From NCBI GenBank assembly GCA_015179125.1, contig WHVA01000075.1:124001-188000 (forward strand): 64,000 bases of DNA, written 5' to 3'. Under the pieces are notes generated by a model that made no database searches, had not been told where the DNA came from, and saw only the letters and a program-made list of their open reading frames with translations. This DNA is from Gautieria morchelliformis (lineage: Eukaryota > Basidiomycota > Agaricomycetes > Gomphales > Gomphaceae). Numbering within the stretch: position 1 is the first letter of the stretch; each line of letters opens with the position of its first letter. Positions 33,369 through 44,330 of the stretch are shown here, piece by piece. The translations under genes and the position numbers were made by a program.

Positions 33369-34398
33369 TGTCAAGATTGGTTTTCAGGCATTAATATCAT
33401 GTATTAGTGAACACAGCGAATGCCCGGATAACTTGTGTGAATAAGTATGCCCTTCGGCGAATAGGTGAACCAACAAATGTTCACAAGATAAGAGGGTTGC
33501 CCGAACGGAGCTTGCCCTATCTACAGTCATAGCGAAATAGCCCATGGCACTTGATGGTATAACGTGCAATGTGTCACGGAAGGGCTGTCTAAGTAGCGAC
33601 AATCCCTTCACCAGCGAAGGTACTCCTTCGGAGTTTTTCGCCGACAGTGCAGAAAATAGTTCGAAGGCTAAGGTAACGAAGATGAAGTATGAGAACTCAC
33701 CAGTGATGCCTAAGTCCTCTTCTGGTTGAAGATAGGAATCTCCAGGAGAAGGCTCAAGACGATGATCACAGCGAGGTCAATTTTGCACAAGATGGATGAC
33801 GTATGATAATTGAACTGAGGAATGCACATGCGAATGCAAACTACTTATATCAAATGCTCGTAAGGTATCAGCGAATAGGAAAGAGGCCGTCGTGAGTCAG
33901 GGTTGGATAGGGGTGCGCAGTCATGATACTAAGTAGATGGAATAAACATACAATAGAGTGAGGGAAGAGTGTGAACATGAAATGATGGAGAGTAAAGGTG
34001 GCGAAGGCACTTATGTACAAAACCATGTCTTGGGACCCACATACATGCTACCCTGCACGGACTCTTCGTCTACTGGGTTGATCCCACACAACCTACGGAA
34101 GGGACCTCCCGCGAACACACTTTGGCCATATGAACACCCAAAGGGGTTGGATTAAGAAGATGATGGGGTTAGTGATGAACCATCACGCCGGGTAAATTGT
34201 ATCGATCGTATTTGATGGCGTGCCTGCTGGCAAAATGTGGGAGCAGCGCATAGCGGTTCGAAGAATGGGGCGAATAGCGAATAGAGTGGACGTCGAGGAG
34301 GAGTGGTCGGAGGGTGAGGCGAACTCTGGTGAAGATGCTAGGGAGTGATGAGGGGGCACGTAGAGGCAGCGGGGTAAGAGAAATAGACAGGTCATGAC
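33369..34398 (-). mobile_element. 5' LTR-1 of the minus-strand gypsy
   Basis: Plus strand reads TGTCAAGATTGG at 33369 and GGTCATGACA at 34398. The outer flank CTATG (34399-34403) repeats 12573-12577. The internal AGTTCAATTAT motif (as ATAATTGAACT at 33806-33816) pairs with the primer site. Confidence 0.92.
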
Positions 34399-35160
34399 AC
34401 TATGCAGCATCCTACCTCAGCGACATTGCCTTGATCTGGTGGCAACCCTTTCTCATTCAGGTCCCAGAACCTGCCATTTGGAGCAACTGGCTTATCTTTG
34501 TTGACGAACTTAACCGTCTTTTCGGTCAGGCCAACATCATTCAGGTTTCCAAGCGAGCTATTCGCAGGCTCAAGATGCTTGACACCCATCGCGTCAATCG
34601 CCACATGACCACATTCGCTGAATTGTCCTCTTACGCCAAGTGGAACGATGCCGCCCTTTACAACGCTTTCAATGACAGCCTTGCCAAGTGCATCAAAGAC
34701 CACATGCTCTCCTATGAACTTCCCGAAGCCTCCTCGATCTGAAGCGTCAGGCTCTTCACATCGACAATCGCTATTGGGAGCGCCAAGGCGAAAAGCAGAT
34801 TACAACCTCTATTCATCCCCCTTCCTCTTCCAAACCATCTTCCACACCACATGCTAACGCTCGACCCAGACCCTCTGCCGCAGCCAAGCCCGATGAACAG
34901 AAAGACCTTTCTGGTATCCTCGATGCTACTGGAGGTCTTACTGAAGCCGAGAAAGAGTGACGAAAAACCAAAGGCCTTTGCCCTTATTGCGGCGAACCCC
35001 CCACACATCACACGAAGGGGTGCTGCTTTCAGGAGCCTGCCTCAACCACTGGCAGGGCTATCTTCACCCTCAAAGATGACCCTCAGGTCGCTATTCTCGA
35101 AGAGGTTCCCGAAGATAGCGAAAGCTCCCCTGCGGAAGATTAGCTCGCGATCCCTCTGTG
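34399..35160 (+). pseudogene. gypsy gag capsid and zinc knuckle (plus element, resumed)
   Basis: This is the second part of the outer element's gag, picking up at the CTATG duplication. It has capsid sequence (ALIWWQPFLIQVPEPAIW, FVDELNRLFGQANIIQ, MTTFAELSSYAKWNDAA) and one CCHC knuckle (CPYCGEPPTHHTKGCCF, near 34980-35030). Broken; fossil. Confidence 0.85.
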
Positions 35161-35530
35161 GTGTTAACAATGGATCGCTTTATTCCTTTGAACAACGACC
35201 CTCCCCACTCTGTGCAATACGTGTATCTTTTCGCTTCCACTAGTTCCTATCCTGTCCTGATTCATCTCTCCTCATCCATGTACACCTTCTTGGTCTCTCT
35301 AATTCCTCCCTACACTCATCGACTCTGGTGCCACTCTGAATTTCATTGATAACTCATTCCCCTCTCATCCTGGTTTCTTAAATTACATCACCCCGATTAC
35401 CGAACGATGCCTCCCTTTCCCTGTCTTTGATAGTACACTAGCTACTACTTGTCTCATTCGCAGAACACGTATATATTAGTCTCATTCAGCGACTCCTCTT
35501 CGCAGAACATTTTCGCTACTTGGAACAATG
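35161..35530 (+). pseudogene. gypsy protease start (plus element)
   Basis: Protease-like sequence homologous to 32500-33000 of the minus copy, degraded and cut by the LTR at 35531. Fossil. Confidence 0.6.
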
Positions 35531-36429
35531 TGTCATGACGCATTTATTTCCTTCCTCGCATTTCGCCGAACAGCCACTCGCTGCTCGCATCATTCGCCAG
35601 CAGGCACACCATCAAATCACGATCGATATCCCTACCCGGCATGATGGCTCATCAGTAGCTCCATCAGCTTCTCGGTCCAACCCCCTTTTGGTGTTCATAT
35701 GAGCAGGGTGCGCTCGCGGGACGTCCTACCCATAGGTCGTGTGGGATCAACCCAGCAGATGAAGAACCCATGCAGGGCGGTGTATATGCAGGCCCCAAGA
35801 CATGATTTCATACATAGGTGCCTTCGCCACCTTTACTCTCCGTTGTTTCATGTTCGCACTCTTCTCTCACTCTATTGTATATTTATTCCATCTACTTAGT
35901 ATCATGACTGCGCACCCCTATCCAACCCTGACTCACGACGGCCTCTTTCCCATTCGCTGATACCTTACGAGTATTCGATATAAGTAGTTTACATTCGCAT
36001 GTATATTCCCCAGTTCAATTATCATACGTCATCCATCTTGTGCAAACTTGACCTCTCTGTGATCATCATCTTAAGCCTTCTCTTGGAGATTTCTATCCTC
36101 GACCAGCAGAGGACTTAGGCATCACTGGTGAGTTCTCATACTTCATCTTTGTTACCTTAGCCTTCGAACTATTTTCTGTGCTGTTGGCGAAGGGATTGTC
36201 ACTACTTAGACAGCCCTTCCGTGACACCTTGCACGTTGTATCGTCAAGTGCCACGGACCATTTTGCTACGACTGTAGATAGGGTGAGCCCCATTCGGGCA
36301 ACCCTCCTATCTTGTGAACATTCATTGGTTCACGTATTCGCCGAACAGCATACTTATTCGCACAAGTCATTCGGGCATTCGCTGTGTTCACTAATACACG
36401 ATATTAACACCTAAAAACCAACCTTGACA
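35531..36429 (+). mobile_element. Solo LTR, family LTR-1
   Basis: Begins TGTCATGACGC, ends CAACCTTGACA, target duplication CAATG (35526-35530 and 36430-36434). Slightly shorter than other copies (the hairpin region is reduced). Confidence 0.92.
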
Positions 36430-36472
36430 CAATGTTACACTCTTCGGCTACCTTCAACACACATTCCAAATC

Positions 36473-37110
36473 CTCGTCCCCGCTATCCTCGGGCTACTTC
36501 CTGGACACGGTGATTGTACTCCTCTCCAACATCTCGGTCCTTCCACCAGGTGTCACTTCTTTGCCTATTCCTATCCCGAATCCTTCTGTTTTTGCACAGA
36601 CGTTCGATGTGGACGGCGAACTATTTCCTCCCCCAGTAAAGCCTATTGAGAATCACTCTGCCGAGTCCTCCATATTGCTGCTCAATACTCGTCCCCGCTA
36701 TCCTTGGGCAACCTCCCGAACACGGCGATTGGACTCCTCTCTAACATCTCGGTCCTTCCACCAGGTGTCACCCCTTCGCCCACTCCTATCCCGAATCTTT
36801 CTGTTTTCACACAGACGTTTGACGTGGACGGTGAACTATTCTCTCCCTCATTCAGGCCTATTGAGAGTCATTCTTCCGAGTCTTCCCTATCCCCACTAAA
36901 AAACCTCGTCCCCACAATCCTTGGGTTATGCCCCGAACACAGCGATTGGACCACTCTATTACATCTCGGTCCTTTGACCAGGTGTCGTTTCTTTTCTTCG
37001 CTCACTCCTATTCTGAGTCATTCTGGCTACGAACAGACGTTCGACGTGGATAGCAAACCATTCCACCTGCCACCTGCGTCCCAAACCACCCCCACGCATT
37101 TTACCCATTG
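36473..37110 (+). repeat. Three ~216-bp tandem units in the gypsy protease linker
   Basis: Units start at 36473, 36688 and 36905 with CTCGTCCCC(G/A)C(T/A)ATCCT, and each contains ACAGACGTT(C/T)GA(T/C)GTGGA. The minus-strand gypsy has one unit at the corresponding place (near 32270-32420), so the array is a local amplification in this copy. Confidence 0.85.
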
Positions 37111-37330
37111 GGGCGATGTGTACCATAAAGGGGGGGATGGTGCTTAGGCATTAGAAAAACCCCCACAACCCTTACATTCGGAGGACCTGATGATACCTTC
37201 AGCATCCTTTGCATGGCCTCACTTCCCATTCACCATCACCAATAACCACATTCGCTGAAGAAAACAGGAACTTGCCTAATTTCACTCGAAGTCCCCGAAG
37301 AAACTTAGGGCACCATCTAAAGCATCAAGA
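37111..37330 (+). other. Deletion junction in the plus-strand gypsy
   Basis: The protease linker runs into a stretch resembling the RNase H end of the minus copy (GDMYPKGG-like, near 37110-37140). The reverse transcriptase between them is absent. Confidence 0.5.
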
Positions 37331-38860
37331 AAACACTTCTATGTTCACATTACTTATAGAAAGAACCCTACTCTACTTCATTAATTTCCTGATGGTCACC
37401 TGGACTCCCTCTAGTTCTAAAACAGCCCCATTCAATGGGTTCAGTTTCACCGATAATTTGTTTAGTTTCACGGACACATTCCTCATCAGCTCCTCTGACC
37501 TCTCCACCAGCTCCTCCACCCTCTCCTCACCGGCCAGCATAGACGTTCGGGTGCCTTCGGGGGTATCTGAGAATCAGCCAAAGATACTCGGGAGGAGGAT
37601 ACAACAAGCTTACCAAGGACACCCTTCGACGAAATCAAGGACGAACCCGTCGTCGATCCCTTATCCTTCGCTTTCCCTCTAACCTTACCCTTCGACCCTC
37701 ACTCCTTCGCCTCTGGCTCTCGACCATCCTTCTCGTCCTTCACCACGTACTCTAAAAGAGGAACAAGGACTCCACATGAGTTCGGATTGTGTAGGAGGAG
37801 TCGAATAGGCAGAGACTTACCCTCTGCCACGACACAGCCCTGGCGATCACGAATGCACCGCCCACACATCTTTCCCGCCTCGCCGCTGCAGGTATGACCA
37901 TAGCGAAGGCATCGCCCGCACTTCGCAGGCCTCGTCAGTACCTCATGCTATGGAGAAGTACATAGTCAGCCTGCGAATCGCTTCAACAAATTGGGCTGCT
38001 TACCCCGACATAAATGTTCCACCCAAGCAGATACGCATGCTCAGGATAACCATGCTTCGCCACCAATTGCGGGATCTTATCCAACTCGGCAACCTGCACA
38101 TTCGCCCAGCCCTTGCGACGTTGGGTAGGAGTCGGCTCGACTGCGATGATCTCTACTGAAGGGGTTTCAGCGTGTTCCTTGCGAGGCTTCTTCGGTGTCG
38201 GGGCATCTTCGCCTTCATCTTCGGACGAAAGGAACATCGCTCGCCATTTCGTGCTCACAGGCGGCACTGTAGCCAAGGGTTGAGGCGATTCAGGTGGTAC
38301 AGCGATGGGCTCAACTACAGGAGCGGAATCTTCGACAAAGCTCCGAATTAGACTGGCTAGCGGGCGAATATGTGTCACATACTTTCGGGCTCCCTCACAC
38401 TGTCCTTCCCCTCCTCGGGCTCCTTCGCAACAAGCCCCACCACCTCAGGCTCCTTCGATGGGCCTCGTGATGCTGTCGGCCCAGGCACCGCATTCATCTC
38501 GACATCAAGGAACTCAGGGCTAACTACGAAATCCACACTTCCCAGCCACTCTTTCGTTTCCTTCACCTCTCTCGCCAGGTCATCCACATCCTATGGACAC
38601 TCCAACTCGGGGTCGACGATTGCCTCGACTCGCAATGTGGTTCGAAGCTCGGTCTGCAATAGGGTGGTCAGCGAGACACTTGATAGCGAAGTTCTCTTAC
38701 CTGGAGTCCCTCAGCCTCGGCGACCCACTGCTCCACCTCTTCACGCAGAACTCCCCGAAGGTCAGGACGAACCTTCAGCTTGATCTGCGTTCACTCAATG
38801 AGTCCAGGGAGAGAGGAAGCCACGCTAGAGGTCATGAGGGGTCGAATGGAGAAAATGAAC
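37330..38860 (-). pseudogene. Antisense coiled-coil/Cys-cluster gene in the plus-strand gypsy
   Basis: A multi-exon gene opposite to the retroelement. From its start near 38850 it shows MTSSVASSLPGLIE, EEVEQWVAEAEGLQ before an intron-like GTAAGAG..TTGCAG, DDLAREVKETKEWLGS, an acidic and basic part (SSEDEGEDAPTPKKPRKEH, a possible nuclear signal), a double Cys cluster (CGRCLRYGHTC, then CGRCIRDRQGC, near 37810-37900), and a C-terminal coiled coil (EERVEELVERSEELMR). The CxxC-x5-C pairs suggest zinc binding. It is related to the antisense gene of the minus copy (16561-18765). Function unknown. Broken; treated as part of the fossil. Confidence 0.6.
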
Positions 38861-38894
38861 CCGTTGCTTCACGCCGCAACGCCTTTTAAAGCCC

Positions 38895-39343
38895 AGGGCT
38901 GAGCCGTGACTTCTGAACAACTTGGCCTACCAAGAAGCTCGCCGAGAAGTTCTTGGGTCCTTTTGAGATCATTTCCCGAGCGGGTACTCACTCCTTCACC
39001 CTTCGACTCCCAGAACACATGCATTCAGTCCATCCAGTATTCCACGTATCTATGCTCGAACCAGCCTCGCCCAACACCATCCCGAACTGAGTTCAGCCGC
39101 CTCCGCCCCCAGTCGTTATCGACAGCGAACCCGAGTTCGAGGTTTCCGAAATCCTCGACTCGAAGATCGATAATAGACGCAAGAGCTGCAAATTACTCTA
39201 TCTTGTTAGGTGGACTGGTTACGAAGGTACCGACGAAGAAACCTCGTGGATCCTCGCTTCCGAGCTTGATCACGCCTCGGAGCTGGTCACTGACTTCCAC
39301 GAATCTTACCCGGCCAAGCCAGGACCTTTGACTTCTCTATGAT
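38895..39343 (+). pseudogene. gypsy integrase C-terminus with chromodomain (LTR-3 family)
   Basis: GPFEIISRAGTHSFTLRLP, HPVFHVSMLEP, then a chromodomain: EFEVSEILDSKIDNR, LYLVRWTGYEGTDEETSWI, ending HESYPAKPGP. This is a chromovirus integrase tail. Broken at its start; fossil. Confidence 0.85.
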
Positions 39344-39459
39344 CGTTCCTTGTTTAACCCCCATGACCCAGTAGTTAGATAACAAAACCCCCTCGCAATC
39401 GAACAAAACAAAAAAAAATCAATAAAATCCAAGAAAATTCCATTATTCCATTTACTAGT

Positions 39460-40690
39460 TTATTCCACCATCCTCATATCCTCTCCCTCGCTCCCCTCGC
39501 TACCCTCACCTGACTCCTCCTCATTACTACTGCTACTTCGCTCCACCAGACCCCCATGTCCCCCATAATCTGCCAAATCCCTCGCCCCCTGCATCCGTTT
39601 CAAGTAGTTCCGCCTCCTCCTTATCCTCATGAACTCCACATCCGCCCGATTCATCCTATCATTCGCCGCCCTAAACTCCCCCAACAACTCGCACACCCTT
39701 TCTCCAACCTCGCCAACCTTCTGTCCCACACCCCTTACCGCCGCTATCAATTCCCTCATCTCTGCACTTCGCTCCGACCTTTTCGTCTTCTTGTCCTTCT
39801 TCGCCCTCTGACCTCCCACCTCGGTTTCCTTCCCCTCACTCTGCCTCGCTTCCCCTACCTTCTCCTCACTCTGCCTGGCTCCCCCAGTCTCCTTACTCTT
39901 CTCCTCGCTCGACCTCGCTTCCATCCGCTCCACCCTCGTCTTGAGGTTCCTCTCGACCCAATCGCTCGAGTCGTCGTCCTCAGCAACTTCGTCCCGAACC
40001 TTGGCCTCTTTCCTCGGCCTCGGTCCATCCTCGGCATCCTCGCTCCTCGCTCGCTTCTTGCCCACGGCTCTCGCCTGACCCTTTCCTGGGGTCGCCTTGC
40101 TGCGACGACCTTGGGCGATGCTACAGCCCAAGGAACGGGCCTGCACCACACGCAGGCACCCTGGTCGGCGAGGCCGAAGTCGAGACTAACGGCCCGAAGG
40201 CACATATAGTCGCGCTCTTCGCAGCGCGCGCACCTCGCCTCGGCCTGGGTCACGAGCTGCCACTCGCGAGGTCCCCCGTCGGCGAGCTTGTACCCGTATA
40301 GGGACAAGTCGGTCGGGTGGTAGGAAAATAACATGCGCTTATACTAGACAAATCAGCCGCGCCCATGACCGGACAACTGCGGTACTCACCTTCTTTCCAC
40401 TCGGCCCCTCCTGCCACGGTCGCCGCATGTCAATGGCCCCCGTCTCATCAATTGGCAGCACGCCAACCTCGGGTCGATCCTCGGGCATAACCTCGCCCGA
40501 GGCTCCGTTCTCCTCAGACAACAACGTCTGGTCAAACGCGTTTGTCGCGCTGTTCTCGTCGACGGCTGAGTTGAAGAGGGGTTGCCGGCGCACCATATTC
40601 GTTGGCACTTGGGTTCGCTGCCTCCTACCCACCCTTTTATCTAACCTCGGCTACGATTTAAGCTTCGCCTTTCCGGCTACTTAACATCGG
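39460..40690 (-). pseudogene. Antisense Cys-cluster/coiled-coil gene of the LTR-3 gypsy
   Basis: From its start near 40600 (MVRRQPLFNSAVDENSA) it has an intron-like GTGAGTACCG..TGTCTAG, then HPTDLSLYGYKLADGG, a Cys cluster (CARCEERDYMC ... CVWC, near 40180-40225), a basic part (KKRARSEDAEDGPRPRKEAK), a long charged region and a helical C-terminal part (MRELIAAVRGVGQKVGEVGE) with a Ser/Glu-rich tail. The plan resembles the antisense gene of the LTR-1 gypsy, but the sequences are not obviously alike. It sits between chromodomain and 3' LTR. Broken; fossil. Confidence 0.55.
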
Positions 40691-40768
40691 GCCGGGATCT
40701 AGATTTGAGGATAGGTGAACCTTGCTCACATTACGGCCTCGAGGGTCTCGGCCATAAGGGGGGGATAC

Positions 40769-41152
40769 TGTAAGGACCCGGCCTTTGGCCGGTTACTTAC
40801 CGGTAAAACCTTCTTCCGAGCCCGAGCCTTGTGATATTCGTGCCGAGTATACATGATCCTTATCCGCGCCCGAGCCCGAGCCCAAGTTTGAACTCATATC
40901 CGACCTTGATCCCATGCACGTATCCCCTTAGTTACTGATTCCGCTCCATCACGCATCATTCGTATATTACCTCGCCCTGACCTCGCCCTGACCTCCACTA
41001 ATATGTTCACCCCTGACTCGTACCCTCGCTCGTATATAACCCCCTTGTATGCATTACTACTCCTCAGTCTGAAAATCAACTATGGTATCCCTTCAATCCC
41101 TAGCTAGTTTCTAAGCCTCGCCTCTTAAGCCAAAACTCGAGAACACCACATT
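40769..41152 (+). mobile_element. LTR-3 (about 384 bp)
   Basis: It starts TGTAAGGACCCGGCC directly after a polypurine tract (AAGGGGGGGATAC), ends CTCGAGAACACCACA, and has a TATATAACCCCC promoter box near 41033. As a 3' LTR it fits; its partner is missing. Confidence 0.65.
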
Positions 41153-41162
41153 GTTGGACTCC

Positions 41163-41181
41163 GAAGCTAGGAGGGGGGTAC
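41163..41181 (+). promoter_or_regulatory. Polypurine tract before the 3' LTR-1
   Basis: GAAGCTAGGAGGGGGGTAC immediately precedes the 3' LTR. The same sequence precedes the 3' LTR of the minus copy (16349-16366), where second-strand synthesis would start in such elements. Confidence 0.75.
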
Positions 41182-42426
41182 TGTCATGACCCGTCTATTT
41201 TGTATACCCAGTAACATTGACACCCCACTTTTACGTTCTCCCTGTTCGCTCCTTGCCGAATGCGCCGAACGTTTATTCGCTTTCGTGTCATTCACACGTA
41301 GCAGCGCTACCTGTACCCGATCAACGCCTTCTCCCCGACTCGATTGTCCATCGCGGGTCCCCTTACCTCCCTGGCTCAAACCCCATCAGATGCTCCTCTG
41401 ATCGAATGGCACAACTCATTTATTTCCTGTACCCAGTTAGTCCTATTATCCATTTCCCCAGTCCTCCTCTATGTTCACATGGCTTCGCCCTCCCCTTGGG
41501 CCATGGCTCTTTGATGATCATTATATTTCGCCCTTCGCCGCATTTCACCGAACAACCATTCGTTGCTTGCATCATTCGCCAGCAGGCACACCATCAAACA
41601 TGATTGACATCCCCTACCCGGCATGATGGCTCCTCACTGGCTCCATCAGCTTCTCAATCCAACCCCTTTGGGTGTTCATATGGCCAGGATGCATTCACGG
41701 GACGTCCTACCCGTAAGTCGTGTGGGATCAACCCAGCAGATGAAGAGTCCGTGCAGGGTGGTGTATATGCAGGTCCCAAGACATGGTTTCATACATAGGT
41801 GCCTTCGCCACCTTTACTCTCCGTCGTTTCATGTTCACCCTCCTCTCTCACTCTATTGTATGTTTATTCCATCTATTTTGTATCATGACTGTGCGCCCCT
41901 ATCCAACCCTGACTCATGATGGCCTCTTTCCTATTCGCTGATACCTTACGAGCATTTGATATAAGTAGTTTACATTTGCATGTATATTCCCCATTTCAAT
42001 TATTATACGTCTATATTGTGCAAAATTGACCTCGCTGTGACTATTGTCTTGAGCCTTCTCCTGTAGATTTCTATCTTCGACCAGAAGAGGACTTAGGCAT
42101 CACTGGTGAGTTCTCATACTTCATCTTTGTTACCTTAGCCTTCGAACTATTTTCTGTGCTGTCGGCGAAGGGCTCCAAAGGAGCGCCTTCGCCGGTGAAG
42201 GGATTGTCGCTACTTAGACAACGCTTCCGTGACACCTTGCACGTTACATTGTCAAGTGCCACGGGCTATTTCGATAGGGCGAGCTCCGTTCAGGCCGCCC
42301 TCTCATCTTGTGAACATTTATTGGTTCACCCTCTTTGCCGAACGGCATACTTATTCGCACAAGTTATTCGGGCATTCGCTGTGTTCACTAATACACGATA
42401 TTAATGCCTAAAAACCAATCTTGACA
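41182..42426 (+). mobile_element. 3' LTR-1 of the plus-strand gypsy fossil
   Basis: Same long subfamily as 9811-11067 (TGTCATGACCCGTC start, CAATCTTGACA end). It is followed by TGATG, compared with CGATG before the 5' LTR. Confidence 0.9.
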
Positions 42427-42428
42427 TG

Positions 42429-43856
42429 ATGCTCCTCTCGATGCTTGCTTCTCGAAGCCTGAAGCTCACCCATCAGCTCGGTTTGGCTTTTGCTTTCCTC
42501 GGGAGCCCCTCTGTTCCAGCTTTCCCAGCATGCCGATCACATGCCAGTTGCCATGACTCAAGGTCCTTCGTAGCAATCGTTGGATGAGGCACCAGCTTAT
42601 TAGTTGCTGGGCGCAGATAATCCTCTTGGTCGAGTTGCAGATTGAAGATCATTTGTCTATGGGCATGAAGTTCAGCGTCAATAACATACTATAAATGAGT
42701 GACCACTCACTCGTTTGACAATTCTTTTGTTGGATACTCCTCCTCCCACTGGCGCAGCTTGGAGTCTACCTCCTTCCAGTAATCTTTTGGGTTTTCTTGC
42801 AGCATTGTACGCTATTATAAAATAATGAACTCGAAGATTTGAGAGAAAATTGAACAAGAACACACCAAAAAGGCCATCCTGATTTGCAAAGGCGCAGTCA
42901 TTTAAAGACCACAAGCGGCAGCAGCCAAAATGGCATGGGTGACATCAGAAATGTGGGAATTCACTTTTTTATCGGGGAGGGTAGAGTTCACTAGCTGCAC
43001 AAACAGCATCAATGACATACAACCAACAGACAATGCAACTAACCTTGGCTTTAATGATATTGTGGACCTCAGTGGCAAGGCTACGAATTTCGGTGCCGAC
43101 TATCTTGATTTGGTCTTCATCTTTGGAATCTGGGACATTAGTGAGGTTCAGTTCTCGCATAGTGTTCTAAACAAGTAGGCACATATTAGTAATATTTGTG
43201 CAGCATAGACAACAAAATACCAAAACAGCAGGGATCACGTTCCCTCGGTATGCAGTAAGAATAGGAGAGAGCACAATGCCAAAGGTATATTTCCGTAGGT
43301 TTGTCTGGTTAAAGAAGCACAAGAAGCTAGAGTAAGTTATGCTATAAACACATTACGCTCTTTGAGGCCAGGTGGTATCTTGTATGCTTTGACATGAGAT
43401 GAGTTGTTGAGGATATCAAGCATAGCCCCCAGAAGAACCAGTTCCTGTGCAACGGGCTGGTCCTGCATAATGAGATGAAATAAAGCGAAGTTCCAGACTT
43501 GTGCATATACACACCTCAAATTGCACCCATTCATCGAGGATGGCAGATATGTGAGGTTTGTAGCGCTTGCATTATTTGAGAGTCTGGACAAGCTGTTTAG
43601 TATTACCATTACGAGAAACAGAGCTGGAGATTGAAGGTGGGAGTGATGATCCACTCGAATCATCGTTGTCGCTGTCAGAAGCCAACGGTTTTCCAGAAGA
43701 GGAAGAAGAAGAGAGCAAAGAGGATGTGGAACTGGATACGAGTAATGATGGGTCAATTAGTGAGTCCTCGTCAGCTGCAGCAGCAGCCGCCGCAGCTGCT
43801 TTACGTTTGAGTCGAATTCGGTCTTCAATGGAATTGCAGGGTTTAGATGGTGCCAT
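42429..43856 (-). pseudogene. Intron-rich gene fragment, probably transposon-associated
   Basis: From an ATG at 43856 the minus strand reads MAPSKPCNSIEDRIRLKRK, an alanine run, a Ser/Asp-rich segment, then HISAILDEWVQFE, DQPVAQELVLLGAMLDILNN, TNLRKYTFGIVLSPIL and TEVHNIIKAK ... VTHAILAAAACG, separated by short GT..AG introns. One in-frame stop lies between the low-complexity part and HISAI. The 3' end is cut by the plus-strand gypsy and seems to continue at 9810-9700. It lies next to CACTA-type sequences and may be their companion gene. I do not recognise the family. Confidence 0.5.
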
Positions 43857-44330
43857 GGTTGCATTGGTGTGATAATTGGGAGAGTTCTGTTCAAATGTTG
43901 CATTACTAGAATCAGACCAAGGAAAAGGGACACCATCTGGTGCCACTTGTCCACCAAGGTTCTGGTTCATCTTGGAGAGGGAGTGCATGGCAGGTCAATG
44001 AGTGGCGGTCTGCCAGCGGAACAGGGGGTGAAGAACAAGTTACATGCACTGTCACACTGTGTGACATCATGTCATTATTACTGCATCAATAGTCATTTTG
44101 GTTAATGAAATGTGATTATCATAAAAAGAAAATACAGAAAAATCACATCACAAAGAATGATGAAGATAAGAGAGAGAGAACCAAGGACAGGAAGAAACCA
44201 TGTGTCCTGGGCAAAATATCACGATCATTCGTGATGTTCATTGGGAAGAGTATTGGGTGTTTCGTCCATTAAACTGTTCACCAGATCTATCATTTTGGCA
44301 TGGTGAGCATAAGCATAAGACCATACCATG
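43857..44330. other. Spacer between two minus-strand transposon gene fragments
   Basis: No gene recognised. It contains a CACTGTCACACTGTGTGACA near-palindrome around 44048-44066. Confidence 0.3.

Larger units (their letters stand above)
12578..34398 (-). mobile_element. Ty3/gypsy retrotransposon fossil, minus strand, nested in the plus-strand copy
   Basis: A 5' LTR-1 (33369-34398) and 3' LTR-1 (12578-16348, itself split) enclose gag, protease, RT, RNase H, integrase and chromodomain on the minus strand, plus an antisense gene. The target duplication is CTATG (12573-12577 and 34399-34403), inside the outer element's gag. It carries insertions at 13075-14430, 14726-16098, 16639-18093, 19849-21005, 21419-29782 and 30666-31208. 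Gag lacks a recognisable capsid/knuckle part. The pol frames are broken several times. The two LTRs differ at about 10 of the first 215 positions (by eye), so it is younger than its host element. Confidence 0.9.
38895..41152 (+). mobile_element. 3' part of a third gypsy family (LTR-3), truncated
   Basis: It consists of integrase C-terminus plus chromodomain (38895-39343), an antisense gene (39460-40690), a polypurine-rich AAGGGGGGGATAC and a short LTR (40769-41152). No 5' LTR or other pol part is present. It lies between the antisense gene of the plus-strand gypsy and that element's own polypurine tract. Fossil. Confidence 0.65.
9811..42426 (+). mobile_element. Ty3/gypsy retrotransposon fossil, plus strand, heavily nested
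   Basis: A 5' LTR-1 (9811-11067) and a 3' LTR-1 (41182-42426) bracket an interior that holds gag, protease and an antisense gene. A second gypsy (12578-34398) sits inside its gag, a solo LTR inside its protease region, and a piece of a third gypsy near the 3' end. Flanks CGATG and TGATG match at 4 of 5 positions, as expected of an old target duplication. Reverse transcriptase and most of integrase are absent, so this is a deletion form, broken many times over. The LTRs differ at about 13 of the first 150 positions (by eye), older than the inner gypsy. Confidence 0.85.

Noticed and set aside
39556-40209. Long plus-strand ORF rich in Pro/Leu
   Set aside because: It is antisense to the charged/coiled-coil frame on the minus strand, whose composition (Glu, Lys, Arg rich) creates this shadow.
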